Of a DNA stretch of 64,000 bases, positions 20,671 through 29,724 are shown in pieces. A model generated the notes under the pieces. That model was not told the origin of the DNA and did not search any database. It saw only the letters and a program-made list of their open reading frames with translations. Made by a program: the position numbers and the translations under genes. The DNA is from Straminergon stramineum. Taxonomy: Eukaryota > Streptophyta > Bryopsida > Hypnales > Calliergonaceae. Each line of letters begins with the position of its first letter. Position 1 is the first letter of the stretch. Where the stretch lies: contig OY987267.1 of the NCBI GenBank assembly GCA_963920665.1, positions 1,674,001 through 1,738,000 on the forward strand, written 5' to 3'.

Positions 20671-23253
20671 ATGGACTTCCCTAGCGAGGATACGGATGGC
20701 ATCGAAGAAATGGAGATGGAGATGGATTTCCCTGGCGTCGCCGGCGTGCAGGAATTCGACATGCGGGAGAAGCTATCCGCTACGCAGCTGAAATTGAAGA
20801 AGCAGTTGGAGAAGAAGAAGAAATCGGGAGGGTTTGAGACTTTAGGGTTGAGCTTGCCCGTGTTTCGAGCTGTGAAGCGTAAGGGGTATCGGATTCCCAC
20901 TCCAATTCAGAGGAAAACGTTGCCGCTCATTCTCGCCGGGTACGATGTGGTGGCCATGGCGCGCACGGGGTCTGGGAAAACGGCTGCGTTTCTGATTCCA
21001 ATGATCCAGAAGCTAGCGGAGCATTCGAACAAAGCTGGAGCAAGAGCTGTGATCTTGTCGCCGTCTCGGGAGCTCGCTTTGCAGACTTTCAAGTTTTGTA
21101 AAGAGCTTAGTAAGTATACGGATTTGAAGACTGCGATTTTGGTGGGAGGAGATAGCATGGAGGCACAGTTTGAGCAGTTGGCTGGGAACCCTGATGTAAT
21201 TATTGCCACTCCTGGTCGTCTCATGCATCATCTTTCTGAGGTCGAGGGCATGTCGCTGCGCACTGTGGAGTATATTGTTTTTGATGAGGCAGACCGACTG
21301 TTTGAGATGGGATTCGCTGAGCAGCTTCGGCAGATTATGTCGCATTTGGGGGAGTCAAGGCAAGTTCTCTTGTTTAGTGCGACTCTGCCTCGTTTGCTGG
21401 CCGATTTTGCGAAAGCAGGCCTAAGGGAGCCTCATTTAGTGCGCCTTGATGTGGAATCGAGAATAAGTCCGGACTTGAAGCTCACCTTTTTCACTGTCCG
21501 CCACGATGAGAAACCAGCTGCTCTCGTTCACCTCGTGCGGGAAATCATTCCAGCTGAACAGCAAACGATTGTTTTCGTTGCCACGAAACATCACGTGGAG
21601 TTTCTTTTCGAGTTACTGAAAACGGAAGGTATCGAAATTTCCGTGGTTTATGGTTCGATGGACCAAGCAGCGCGCAAAATTCATATTGCGAAATTTCGAG
21701 CTGGGAAGACCAAGTTACTTCTGGTCACGGATGTTGCAGCACGCGGTATTGATATTCCTCTTTTAGACAATGTGATCAATTATGACTTCCCCCCGAAGCC
21801 CAAGCTCTTTGTTCACAGGGTAGGACGAGCCGCGCGTGCGGGGCGTCTCGGAACCTCATATTCGTTTATAACTTCGGAGGAGATGCCATATGTTCTGGAT
21901 TTACACCTTTTCCTGTCCAAGGGGATTCGGCCTGCACCGTCAGAGTCTGATGTCGTTGCAGATCGGGAGAAGGTGATGGCGGATTTGGACGCTGCTACTA
22001 AGAGAGGAGAAACTATTTTTGGTCGAATGCCCCAGCCAGTGCTGGACTTCGGAATGGATCGGCTGAGGGAAGTCATTTCTGGTAACGACGATCTTGCTTC
22101 TCTGCAGAAGGCAGCGAAGAATGGATACAGGCTTTACTGTAAGACCCGACCTCCTGCTGCTCTAGAGTCCTCGAAGCGGGCCAAGGGCTTTGTTCGTGAA
22201 GGTCTCCACCCTTCGTTGAGACAACAATTACGGAACGTAGATGCAGAAGTGGCTGCTTTTACTGAGCGGCTGAAGGCCATTAGACCCAAGCAGACGGTGC
22301 TGGAAGCGGAGGCGGAGGCTGCCAAGAGCAAGAACAAAAACGCCTCAAGTGCCCAATTGGTGGAGATCATGAAGCGCAAACGGGAAGTGCACGAACATGT
22401 CATCGTTGCTGCTGCGCAACAGCGTGCAGCTGCCAAAGCTTTCGAAAAGAGCCGCGAAGATCTGACGACTGAAGCAAGTGAAGAGCAACCCATTATTAAA
22501 CGTAGACGGAAGGGAGCCAAGGACACCAGTGGTGTGACACCGAAGCAGATCCCTAAAAGCTATCGGGATGGTGAGTTTTACATTGAGTGTGTGCCATCGA
22601 ACCGGCATATGGAGGCGGGCCTCACAGTCCAAGGTGGTGATGGTTTTGGTCGTAGCAGGATGGATACGGAGGTGCTGGACCTTATCGCAGATGACGCAGC
22701 TGGGGTCGCAAAACAGAATGCTACGTACCACTGGGACAAGAAGAACAAGAAGTTCGTCAAACTTAACAAAGGGGAGCAAGTTACAGCTTCTGGTAAAATC
22801 AAGACCGAAAGTGGAGCCAAGGTCAATGCAGGTAACCACGGCATCTATAAGAAGTGGAAAGAGCGTTCTCACATGCATGTTGCTACTCATGGTGAAGCTG
22901 GTGATGACTCTGGTGCTATGGACGGGCCATCCATAAGTAGCAGAGGCGGGAGGGGCGGTCGTGGAGGTAACCGAGGGGGTAGCCGGGGTGGTGGTCGTGG
23001 CAATAGTGTTCCAAATGCTAACGTGCGAGACGAACTTCGTGGCGTGGAAGAGGTGCGGAAAGAAAGGCAAAAGAAAGCAATGAAGATTTCACGGGGAGGA
23101 GCTAGTGGAGCCCGAGGAGGTGGTAGAGGAGGTGGTAGAGGGGGTGGCAGAGGTGCCGGCAGGGGTGGATCGACGGGGGGCCGTGGAGGTGGCGGCAGGG
23201 GTGGATCAAGGGGAGGCCGTGGAGGTGGTAGGGGTGGTAGAGGCAGAAAGTAG
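20671..23253 (+). CDS. RH29: DEAD-box RNA helicase, DBP10/DDX54/RH29 type, intronless
   Basis: This is a single open frame of 860 residues. Helicase motifs are complete and in order: Q motif (GFETLGLSLPVF to PTPIQ, residues 54-80), ARTGSGKT (97-104), PSRELALQT (131-139), TPGRL (180-184), DEAD (205-208), SAT (236-238), VFVATK (301-306), TDVAARGID (353-361) and HRVGRAAR (382-389). Around residues 625-700 a DBP10 C-terminal domain is visible (YRDGEFYIECVPSN, then YHWDKKNKKFVKLN), which separates this family from other DEAD-box proteins. The last 110 residues are Gly/Arg-rich RGG repeats, an RNA-binding tail. The yeast DBP10 and human DDX54 relatives work in the nucleolus on 60S ribosomal subunit assembly. 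The ATG at 20671 is chosen because the acidic N-terminus then leads straight into the Q motif. Lack of introns across 2.6 kb is unusual for this family in plants. Confidence 0.93.
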   Translation: MDFPSEDTDGIEEMEMEMDFPGVAGVQEFDMREKLSATQLKLKKQLEKKKKSGGFETLGLSLPVFRAVKRKGYRIPTPIQRKTLPLILAGYDVVAMARTGSGKTAAFLIPMIQKLAEHSNKAGARAVILSPSRELALQTFKFCKELSKYTDLKTAILVGGDSMEAQFEQLAGNPDVIIATPGRLMHHLSEVEGMSLRTVEYIVFDEADRLFEMGFAEQLRQIMSHLGESRQVLLFSATLPRLLADFAKAGLREPHLVRLDVESRISPDLKLTFFTVRHDEKPAALVHLVREIIPAEQQTIVFVATKHHVEFLFELLKTEGIEISVVYGSMDQAARKIHIAKFRAGKTKLLLVTDVAARGIDIPLLDNVINYDFPPKPKLFVHRVGRAARAGRLGTSYSFITSEEMPYVLDLHLFLSKGIRPAPSESDVVADREKVMADLDAATKRGETIFGRMPQPVLDFGMDRLREVISGNDDLASLQKAAKNGYRLYCKTRPPAALESSKRAKGFVREGLHPSLRQQLRNVDAEVAAFTERLKAIRPKQTVLEAEAEAAKSKNKNASSAQLVEIMKRKREVHEHVIVAAAQQRAAAKAFEKSREDLTTEASEEQPIIKRRRKGAKDTSGVTPKQIPKSYRDGEFYIECVPSNRHMEAGLTVQGGDGFGRSRMDTEVLDLIADDAAGVAKQNATYHWDKKNKKFVKLNKGEQVTASGKIKTESGAKVNAGNHGIYKKWKERSHMHVATHGEAGDDSGAMDGPSISSRGGRGGRGGNRGGSRGGGRGNSVPNANVRDELRGVEEVRKERQKKAMKISRGGASGARGGGRGGGRGGGRGAGRGGSTGGRGGGGRGGSRGGRGGGRGGRGRK

Positions 23254-24864
23254 AGTTCAATATCAATGTATAGTTATTAGTCTCCCACGAGAGGTGCCTT
23301 ACATGTTAAATCATAAAGGAACGAGGACATAGTCTTAATGAACGGGTTAGAGAGCATACGAAGCAGCGTCCTTACATTGCGGAAATAGAATATCTGTGGA
23401 TTCTTAGAAACTACAGGTCCAGAGAGTGGGTGTCCACTCAGGCTAGCCTGTTGCGGGAGATTCATGGGAGGGAGGTACTGCAAACCACTGAGGAAATCCT
23501 GAAGAAGTTCTTAACGTTTTTGTGGAGTCTGTAGGGTTCCTCACGATTTTTCTCCTTAGGTCAGTTTCTGTGAAGTCTGCAGATGCTAGCAAAGAGGAGA
23601 TTGCGTGTTTTTCTGAGACGAGCTAAATAGTCCTTTCTGGCTGAGTAACAGGCACGGAATATGGCTTCGTGATTTCTCGCTTATGTTTTAACAAGGCGGA
23701 GACGAGAATGTATTCTGGCAGTGGAGCGGAATCACCATCTAGGTACAATTGGTATTAAAATGAATAAATTTTAGTAAGTGTTACTGTTGAGATTCATTCT
23801 GCTAATTTTGCCATTTGTAACTTTTGACCATTCTCACTCCAGCTTCATCACTAGAAGGAAAATCTAGTTGTCTGCAGTAACCAAATTTCTCTGCAATATT
23901 GTCTGCATAGCATGCTTGTTACCTTCGGAAGCAGACATGGGCAGCCCTTCTATTCTTTTGTAGTGCAAAGATTGTAGTGTAATTGGAAAATGTCGGTGCT
24001 GAGCTTTCAATTGAGGCGCATTTTTGGTCTAGTTATCTACATGCTTGTTGATCATAGAATTCCTGTAGATTTTCAACAGGAACTGGATGAATCTACCAGA
24101 ATTCATTGCAGCCAATAACATTTGACAAGGATCAGTGAGGTCTGAGTTTTGAGTAATGCACAGGGTTCTAGCTTTCTATTTACATTGCCTTAGGTTATCT
24201 GTGTCGTATCATGCTGAGCTCTGCTCTACTGTTGCGTTACAAGTTCACATTGACATATCAAAGTGATTGGAAAAATGATATTGAAATGGCCTCTTGTTGT
24301 CAAAATGGCATCAAAATATTTTCTGATGATGATGATTCCTTTTGCTCATTTTGATAAAACTTAAGCAATTTTTGTTGTGGTCGGATGAACCCTTCACCAA
24401 GAAAGGAACCAATTTTTTACAGCCTCTATTTTCATGCGTTACATTATTTAGCAATCAGCGAGGGATGTCCACGGTTCAGTCCTTGGCCACCGAACAATGC
24501 ATCGTTTGGATACCACATGCAGAAGTTATATGGGTTGAATCTTCATCACTGTAGTAGTGGTAATGGGACCATGGTAATATTGTTAGGGTTTAGGGTTTAG
24601 GGTTTAGGGTTTAGGGTCTGAACCCACAGCCGGAAATCTAGAAGAGCTTGCTGCATATGTCTGGCGATCTTGGATATTTCCTTCGTCCTAGAGAGCATAA
24701 TACATATGAACCAAGTTAGGAAGATTGAGTTGATTCTTGCAATTACCATATAACCATGTGAGTTCAAATTACATTAGAAGTATCAATAAACAATATGCCT
24801 CTGGAAACAATGTCAAAAGCATCTGCGCTTTCAGAGTCCATTGTCACTTAATGGAGATTCTATG
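23254..24864. other. Helicase 3' region and intergenic sequence
   Basis: No gene is seen in 1.6 kb. The left part probably includes the helicase 3' untranslated region. A short telomeric-repeat tract lies inside (listed separately). The small ORFs have no recognisable features. Confidence 0.5.
24583..24616 (+). repeat. Short interstitial telomeric repeat
   Basis: Nearly five perfect TTTAGGG units, the plant-type telomere repeat, sit alone in intergenic DNA about 250 bp past the stop codon of the next gene. Such tracts can arise from double-strand break repair involving telomerase. Confidence 0.85.
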
Positions 24865-25650
24865 CTACGGTGAAATGTGTGCACGACTAGCACTACTTAG
24901 GATGCTAACTACAGAAGGACGGGCTGGATTGCTTGATTTCTGATCCGTCACAGGCTTAGCAGCGAGTTTGGTAGCTTTGAAATGGTCTTCTTTCATGGGG
25001 CGATCACCACTGTCGTCTGCATGTGGACTCCCGGGAAGGGCATTTTGAGTGGAGTTGTTTGCAATCTTTGATTTTAGGGTTTCGGGGTCCTCTGCATTTG
25101 AATCAGGGTGGGCATTTGTCACAAGGTTGCGTGCTATATTCGATTTTAGGTTCTCTCTCTCCTGTTTGAGCTTCTTCAGCAAAGGTTTAAGGATTTCGGC
25201 ATAAGCATGACTCTTTTCGATGTGACTCTGTTTCCCCTGAAGCACATAAGCAGACGGGACGGGTTCCACCACCATCTTCCTCAGCTCATCCAGCAGCTGC
25301 AGAGACAAGTGCATGGCGCGGCTACAATCCAGTGTGTTTTTGCACAAACGAACCGCTCCTTGAAATTCTTTGATGTTATTCTCCAAGTTGGTGATGTCTT
25401 TGCTACTAGGCCTGCTGTATTGAATGGTGCGTTTCCAGCCTTGCATTTCCTCCACCACATCGTCTAATCGTTCTCTGACTTGGACTAGCGGTGAAACTGG
25501 AATCTCAGGAGAAGGATCACCGATGCGGGAGCTTGGAAACAAGAATCGCTCCAAGTCTCCAGGACCTAGATGCTCAGGCACGGTTGCTTCGGGATGCGCC
25601 GTGTCCATGAAACATGACAGGTACCGCGCTAACCTTGTTTTGTAACTCAT
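24865..25650 (-). CDS. Unrecognised 261-residue protein with coiled-coil segments
   Basis: A single open frame starts at the first ATG (25650; the frame is open further upstream but only with non-ATG codons). I do not recognise the family. Residues about 50-120 (VRERLDDVVEEMQGW, DITNLENNIKEFQGA) and 150-185 (ILKPLLKKLKQERENLKS) are charged and helical and may form coiled coils. Residues about 180-230 contain two imperfect copies of a 25-residue unit (NLKSNIARNLVTNAHPDSN and TLKSKIANNSTQNALPGSP). The tail is Ser/Pro-rich and basic. There is no signal peptide or membrane segment. Base composition matches the neighbouring real genes and the ORF is long for this region, so it is probably expressed, perhaps lineage-specific. 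Confidence 0.65.
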   Translation of the reverse strand: MSYKTRLARYLSCFMDTAHPEATVPEHLGPGDLERFLFPSSRIGDPSPEIPVSPLVQVRERLDDVVEEMQGWKRTIQYSRPSSKDITNLENNIKEFQGAVRLCKNTLDCSRAMHLSLQLLDELRKMVVEPVPSAYVLQGKQSHIEKSHAYAEILKPLLKKLKQERENLKSNIARNLVTNAHPDSNAEDPETLKSKIANNSTQNALPGSPHADDSGDRPMKEDHFKATKLAAKPVTDQKSSNPARPSVVSILSSASRAHISP

Positions 25651-26593
25651 GATTAAACAAGAGAGGGAGTTGAGAATGTGCCGTTGCTTGCTTCTAGTCA
25701 AGTCAAGTAATGTGGAAGATAGCGAGAATGGAACCTTTGTATTGGTGTGTACTTGTGGAGGGTACCTGTTGATATTCCGGGGTGAAACACAGCCGTTTCC
25801 TAACAGATCAATAGAACACCGACTTCCGTCAAGAGTCTGGAATGTGAAAGAAGCGTGTTCAAGAATGTGAATCGTTGTATTACTTGTATCGTCAATCCAT
25901 GTTCCGAGATCAATCTTGCGTGGAACTAGCTTGTGTGGTTTCTAATCAAAAGTAAAAGGGTAACTGTCCTTCAAATGAAAGCACAAATTTAAGTAAAAAA
26001 CGAGAGGTTGCTATATTGCAAACTATGTTCAGAGAGCCATAGATTAAAATTTTGGTAATGCAAGCCGATAGATGAATCTATAGACTGGTACTCGATCAGA
26101 ACTCTCAAATGGAAATCTGATTTGCTACGATCCCACCTTTATGTTTAGAGGCTCACGGGTGCAGAGCGGGCCATTTTACCAGCGCCACTGGTTACATTCT
26201 CGTCCCGAGAAGGCCTCTTCCACTATCCAAGCGCGCACTTGTATCAAGTTCAATTGTTGACAAATGAGAAGAAATCTTTGCAGATTTGGTCCCTGAGTTT
26301 CATTCAGTTCCCAAGAACTGGAAGTAGATCTATGTGTCAACAAGTCATATAACTTACCAAGATTCCATAGTTCGCACCAACAAGATTCGGGTGAATGCTG
26401 GTATAGATAACAAACAGTCTTGGGGACAAAATGTCTATGTACTTGCTTCCTATGAAGTTCTAACATCAAGGCCTCTTCTCAGAGAATAATATCAGGAAGA
26501 CTTATTGATCTCGTACAAGAACCCGATGAGGGCGACTTGCTTATCTTGGTGTAATGAAGGAGCTTACAGGAAATGACAGCTCATACCTAAGAG
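25651..26593. other. Intergenic sequence
   Basis: No supported gene. A 97-codon minus-strand ORF at 26176-26469 is rich in Trp, Cys and His and has no family features. The left part should contain the promoter of the 261-residue gene. Confidence 0.45.
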
Positions 26594-27010
26594 GTCTTTA
26601 TGAGGAAGGAACCATCATACCTCAGACAGTCAAGCTTTTGCTCATTGCAAACAGAGGTCCAAATTCGACAAAGCAGAAAAAGGAAGGAAAAAGAAGTGCT
26701 CGTTTTACAGTCTACACATTGCAAGAACTGGCGCAGCTACAGAGTGACAGGCACTCCGAGTTCCAGCTTCAACGTGAAGTTGGTTTCATCAGCAGTAGGC
26801 CCTGCAAATGATCTCTATGAGAAAGGAACCATCATACCTCAGACAGCCAAGTTTGTGCTCACTGCAAACAGGATTCCATATTCGACAAAGCAGAAAAAGG
26901 AAGAAAAAAGAAGTGTTCGTTGTACACATTGCAAGCAGCTACAGAGTGACAGTCTCTCCGAGTTCCAGCTTCAACGTGAAGTTGGTATCATCTGCAGTGG
27001 GCCCTTCAAA
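26594..27010 (-). repeat. Tandem duplication of the PFP gene 3' end
   Basis: Two units of just over 200 bp, 26594-26810 and 26811-27010, are about 85-90 percent alike by eye, both with AGGAACCATCATACCTCAGA and CGAGTTCCAGCTTCAACGTG. The right unit contains the real last codons and stop of the PFP gene (stop at 26939-26941) plus its downstream sequence. The left unit has a second, in-frame-looking copy of the last 21 codons ending in TAG at 26737-26739. The spare copy lies downstream of the functional stop, in or beyond the 3' untranslated region. Confidence 0.85.
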
Positions 27011-28627
27011 CTGAATGGGCCCCGGGGAGACATACAGATCTTTCACAGCCCAATCTTCCCTCACAGCAGCAAACTTCTGGAACGGAGCACCATCAAGCTC
27101 TACCATAGCTTTCTTGATCACAGGCTTGTTCTTCCCCTTGCGCCTCTCCACGTCCATGAGCTGCGTGAGCGCCGTCCCTCCCACAGTCCACTCTTCCGCC
27201 GGCGCCGTGAGATTCGCCACGGAAGCAATCAACCCCGTCTGCCCCAAGTGCACCAACGCGCCCGCTGCAAACCCAAGCGCATAACAATAAGTCGCATCAA
27301 AGTTCGTCGGCATCCCACACCGCCCTTCATACCCGAAGAAATGCGCTTGTCCCTTGAATTGCCCAGAGTATCCACCTTCATGCTTACGCGCAAACAACTC
27401 AGTCTCAATCATCGTAATCAGCATCTTCTCCATCTCGATCCTGGATACTTGCACATTGCCATGCGGATCGCGCTCCAACAGGAGCTCATCTTGGATGTTA
27501 TGCGGGAGGGAATCGAAAAGCGCACGGCAGGCGGGGTTTAAGCTACTCTTCCAGTGGCCGTGAGCGTCGCAACCTTGATTCGCCAGAATCTCATTGAGCT
27601 CAGAAATCAAGTTTTGAATCTCCGGGATGAAGTCGATCAAACCCTCGGGGATGAGCACCACGCCGTAGTGCTTTCCGAGATCCGCGCGCTTGCATACAAC
27701 ATCAGCTATGCTATTCGTCACTTGACGCAATGTCTTCCGTTGGAAATTCACTTCCTCACCGATAAGCGCGACGTTGGGATGCGTCTGAAGCGCGCATTCT
27801 AGGGTTATGTGAGAAGCGGCGCGACCCATGAGCCTGACGAAGTGGTAGTACTTCCCGGTCGAACGTGCATCCACCATGATGTTGCCGATCATTTCCGAGT
27901 AAACCTTGCACGCCGTGTCGAAGCCGAAGCTAATCGGAACCTCAGTGGATTTCAAGTCGCCGTCGATGGTTTTAGGGCATCCGATCACATGCGTCTTCAC
28001 GTTCTTTGAGCGAAAATACTCGCCGAGAAGAGCGGCGTTCGTGTTGGAGTCGTCGCCGCCGATCACCACGAGTCCGTCCAAGTCGAGCGCGGTGACAGTC
28101 GCGGCTGCTTGCTGGAACTGTTCAGGAGTTTCGATCTTATCTCTCCCGCTGCAAATGATGTCGAAGCCGCCTTGGTTGCGATACGGGTACAAAAAACTAG
28201 CCGTAATCTCCACGACATTATGACGCATGATCCCCGCAGGGCCTCCCTTGAATCCATACAATAAACTCCCGGGGGAGTGTGTCTGGAGGTAATCGAAGAA
28301 TCCAGCGATCACATTGTGGCCACCAGGAGCTTGTCCGCCTGATAACACCACCCCCAGCTTCAGCTTCTGGCCTTCGTTGTAAGAAGAAACTGAGCTTTGA
28401 GCAAGCTGCACTGAGGGTTGCCCGTACAAACAGGGGAAGAGCTTCTGAATCTCCTCAGGTTGCCCGGCTGCTGTTGAAGGCGGCCCATGATTCAGAATGA
28501 AGTTCCCTTGCAAGACCTTCGGAAGAGTTGGCGTGTGGTCTATTCTGCTGGTTTGAACGGGGCTGTACTCGGTGACCTTCTTTCGTACCACTGTGTCTTG
28601 GCCATTGGCATGTGGTAAGACTGCCAT
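26939..28627 (-). CDS. PFP-BETA: Pyrophosphate-fructose 6-phosphate 1-phosphotransferase, beta (catalytic) subunit, intronless
   Basis: The open frame encodes 562 residues from the ATG at 28627, very close to the size of other plant PFP beta subunits. The enzyme interconverts fructose 6-phosphate and fructose 1,6-bisphosphate in the cytosol using pyrophosphate. Signatures: LSGGQAPGGHNV (95-106), phosphate-binding loop; GGDDS (190-194), whose Asp is typical of pyrophosphate rather than ATP use; PKTIDGD (218-224), with the catalytic Asp residues; MGRAASH (267-273) for sugar phosphate binding; and HFFGYEGRCG further on. The alpha subunit lacks the catalytic form of these motifs, so this is beta. 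The frame is open upstream of the ATG only through non-ATG codons. PFP genes in other plants have many introns; this copy has none and may be a retained retrocopy or reflect lineage-wide intron loss. Its 3' end is tandemly duplicated. Confidence 0.93.
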   Translation of the reverse strand: MAVLPHANGQDTVVRKKVTEYSPVQTSRIDHTPTLPKVLQGNFILNHGPPSTAAGQPEEIQKLFPCLYGQPSVQLAQSSVSSYNEGQKLKLGVVLSGGQAPGGHNVIAGFFDYLQTHSPGSLLYGFKGGPAGIMRHNVVEITASFLYPYRNQGGFDIICSGRDKIETPEQFQQAAATVTALDLDGLVVIGGDDSNTNAALLGEYFRSKNVKTHVIGCPKTIDGDLKSTEVPISFGFDTACKVYSEMIGNIMVDARSTGKYYHFVRLMGRAASHITLECALQTHPNVALIGEEVNFQRKTLRQVTNSIADVVCKRADLGKHYGVVLIPEGLIDFIPEIQNLISELNEILANQGCDAHGHWKSSLNPACRALFDSLPHNIQDELLLERDPHGNVQVSRIEMEKMLITMIETELFARKHEGGYSGQFKGQAHFFGYEGRCGMPTNFDATYCYALGFAAGALVHLGQTGLIASVANLTAPAEEWTVGGTALTQLMDVERRKGKNKPVIKKAMVELDGAPFQKFAAVREDWAVKDLYVSPGPIQFEGPTADDTNFTLKLELGETVTL

Positions 28628-29437
28628 CGATCGGACAAGGCGAGCAGCCGATCCCACTCTCTGCAATGCGGATCTCTCTCTAACAGACCAAACCTAAATC
28701 AATCAGCACATATTCTCCAGCAAATCCCCTACTAGTACTACTCAAATGACAACACTCTGTAAACCAGAAGGCTCCAGTGACGAAGCCTAATCCACGAATC
28801 GATCTGCAACAACCGAGGAGTGTAAGATCTCCAATCCTAGTTGGAAGATACTTGGTAACACCTGCAAGCTAGGAATGCATTGCAATCTTCAAAATGCACA
28901 AGAAGCTCGCAATTGATCGATGAAGACAAGAATCTGGGAGCATATAGGGAAGAATATCTATGCTGATGACAAGCAGGGTATGCGCGACGAGAGATGCTGA
29001 TGAATGTGCAGGATGCCGGGATGATTCCTTGCAAATATCCTATTCCCTGATCCTGTTGCTGTGCACATCCGTAGAGCAACATCCGGCTGAATCTTTCGTG
29101 ATCAGTGATTTAGGGTTTAATCAATTTCTCTTGCTATTTCTGCATCTGTCTATCCGGTAATGAGTTCCAAATATTGCGGGTCACTGATGAGGTTGGTGCA
29201 GTTTAAAATCTGGGTTGCCTCGATGTGTGCAAGAAAGTTCCTTACAATGATTTTACTGAGTCCGCTTGACCATCCTGCACGGGAATATTGTTTCTAGACA
29301 TTTTCAAGCTTAGGGATATCTCTCACCGATTGCGGAAGAGAAATTCTTTCGCTGTGTGGGTGATTTTAGGATTTGGAAACGATTTCGATTCACAGAGTTC
29401 AAATTGGTGGATGTTTGAAAATGGACAACTGATCAAC
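28628..29437. promoter_or_regulatory. PFP upstream region
   Basis: This should hold the PFP 5' untranslated region and promoter. A pyrimidine-rich tract followed by TTGCAG on the minus strand just upstream of the start (28662-28680) could be the acceptor of a leader intron. One telo-box-like TTTAGGGTTTAA lies at 29108-29119. No gene is seen. Confidence 0.35.
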
Positions 29438-29724
29438 CTTCATTGCATTAAAATGTTGGTGGCCTTCAATGCTTGCATTCTTGCAATGTCTCTTTCTGGA
29501 GCTGATGGCTTGCTGGGGATGATTTTATTATGATCAAGCTTCATTGCATTGAAGTGTTGGCGGTCTTCAATCCTTGCATTGTTGCAACGTCTCTTTTGGA
29601 GGTTGATGACTTGCTGGGGATGATTTTATTAACCTTCATTGCATTAAAATGTTGGTCTTCAATCCCCGCATTGTTGCAACGTCTCTTTTTGGAGCTGCTG
29701 ACTTGCTGGGGATGATTTTATTAT
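29438..29724 (+). repeat. Minisatellite, three units of 91-101 bp
   Basis: Units start with CTTCATTGCATT at 29438, 29539 and 29634 and each ends GCTGGGGATGATTTTATTA. Lengths fall from 101 to 95 to 91 bp. Two units carry short ORFs, but they are by-products of the repeat. Confidence 0.85.

Noticed and set aside
22345..23070. 241-codon minus-strand ORF under the helicase
   Set aside because: Shadow of the helicase coding region; no family features.
26176..26469. 97-codon minus-strand ORF between two real genes
   Set aside because: Rich in Trp, Cys and His with no pattern of a folded domain; typical of chance ORFs.
26600..27541. 313-codon plus-strand ORF
   Set aside because: It is antisense to the PFP gene and its tandem 3' repeat; the length comes from the codon bias of the real gene on the other strand.
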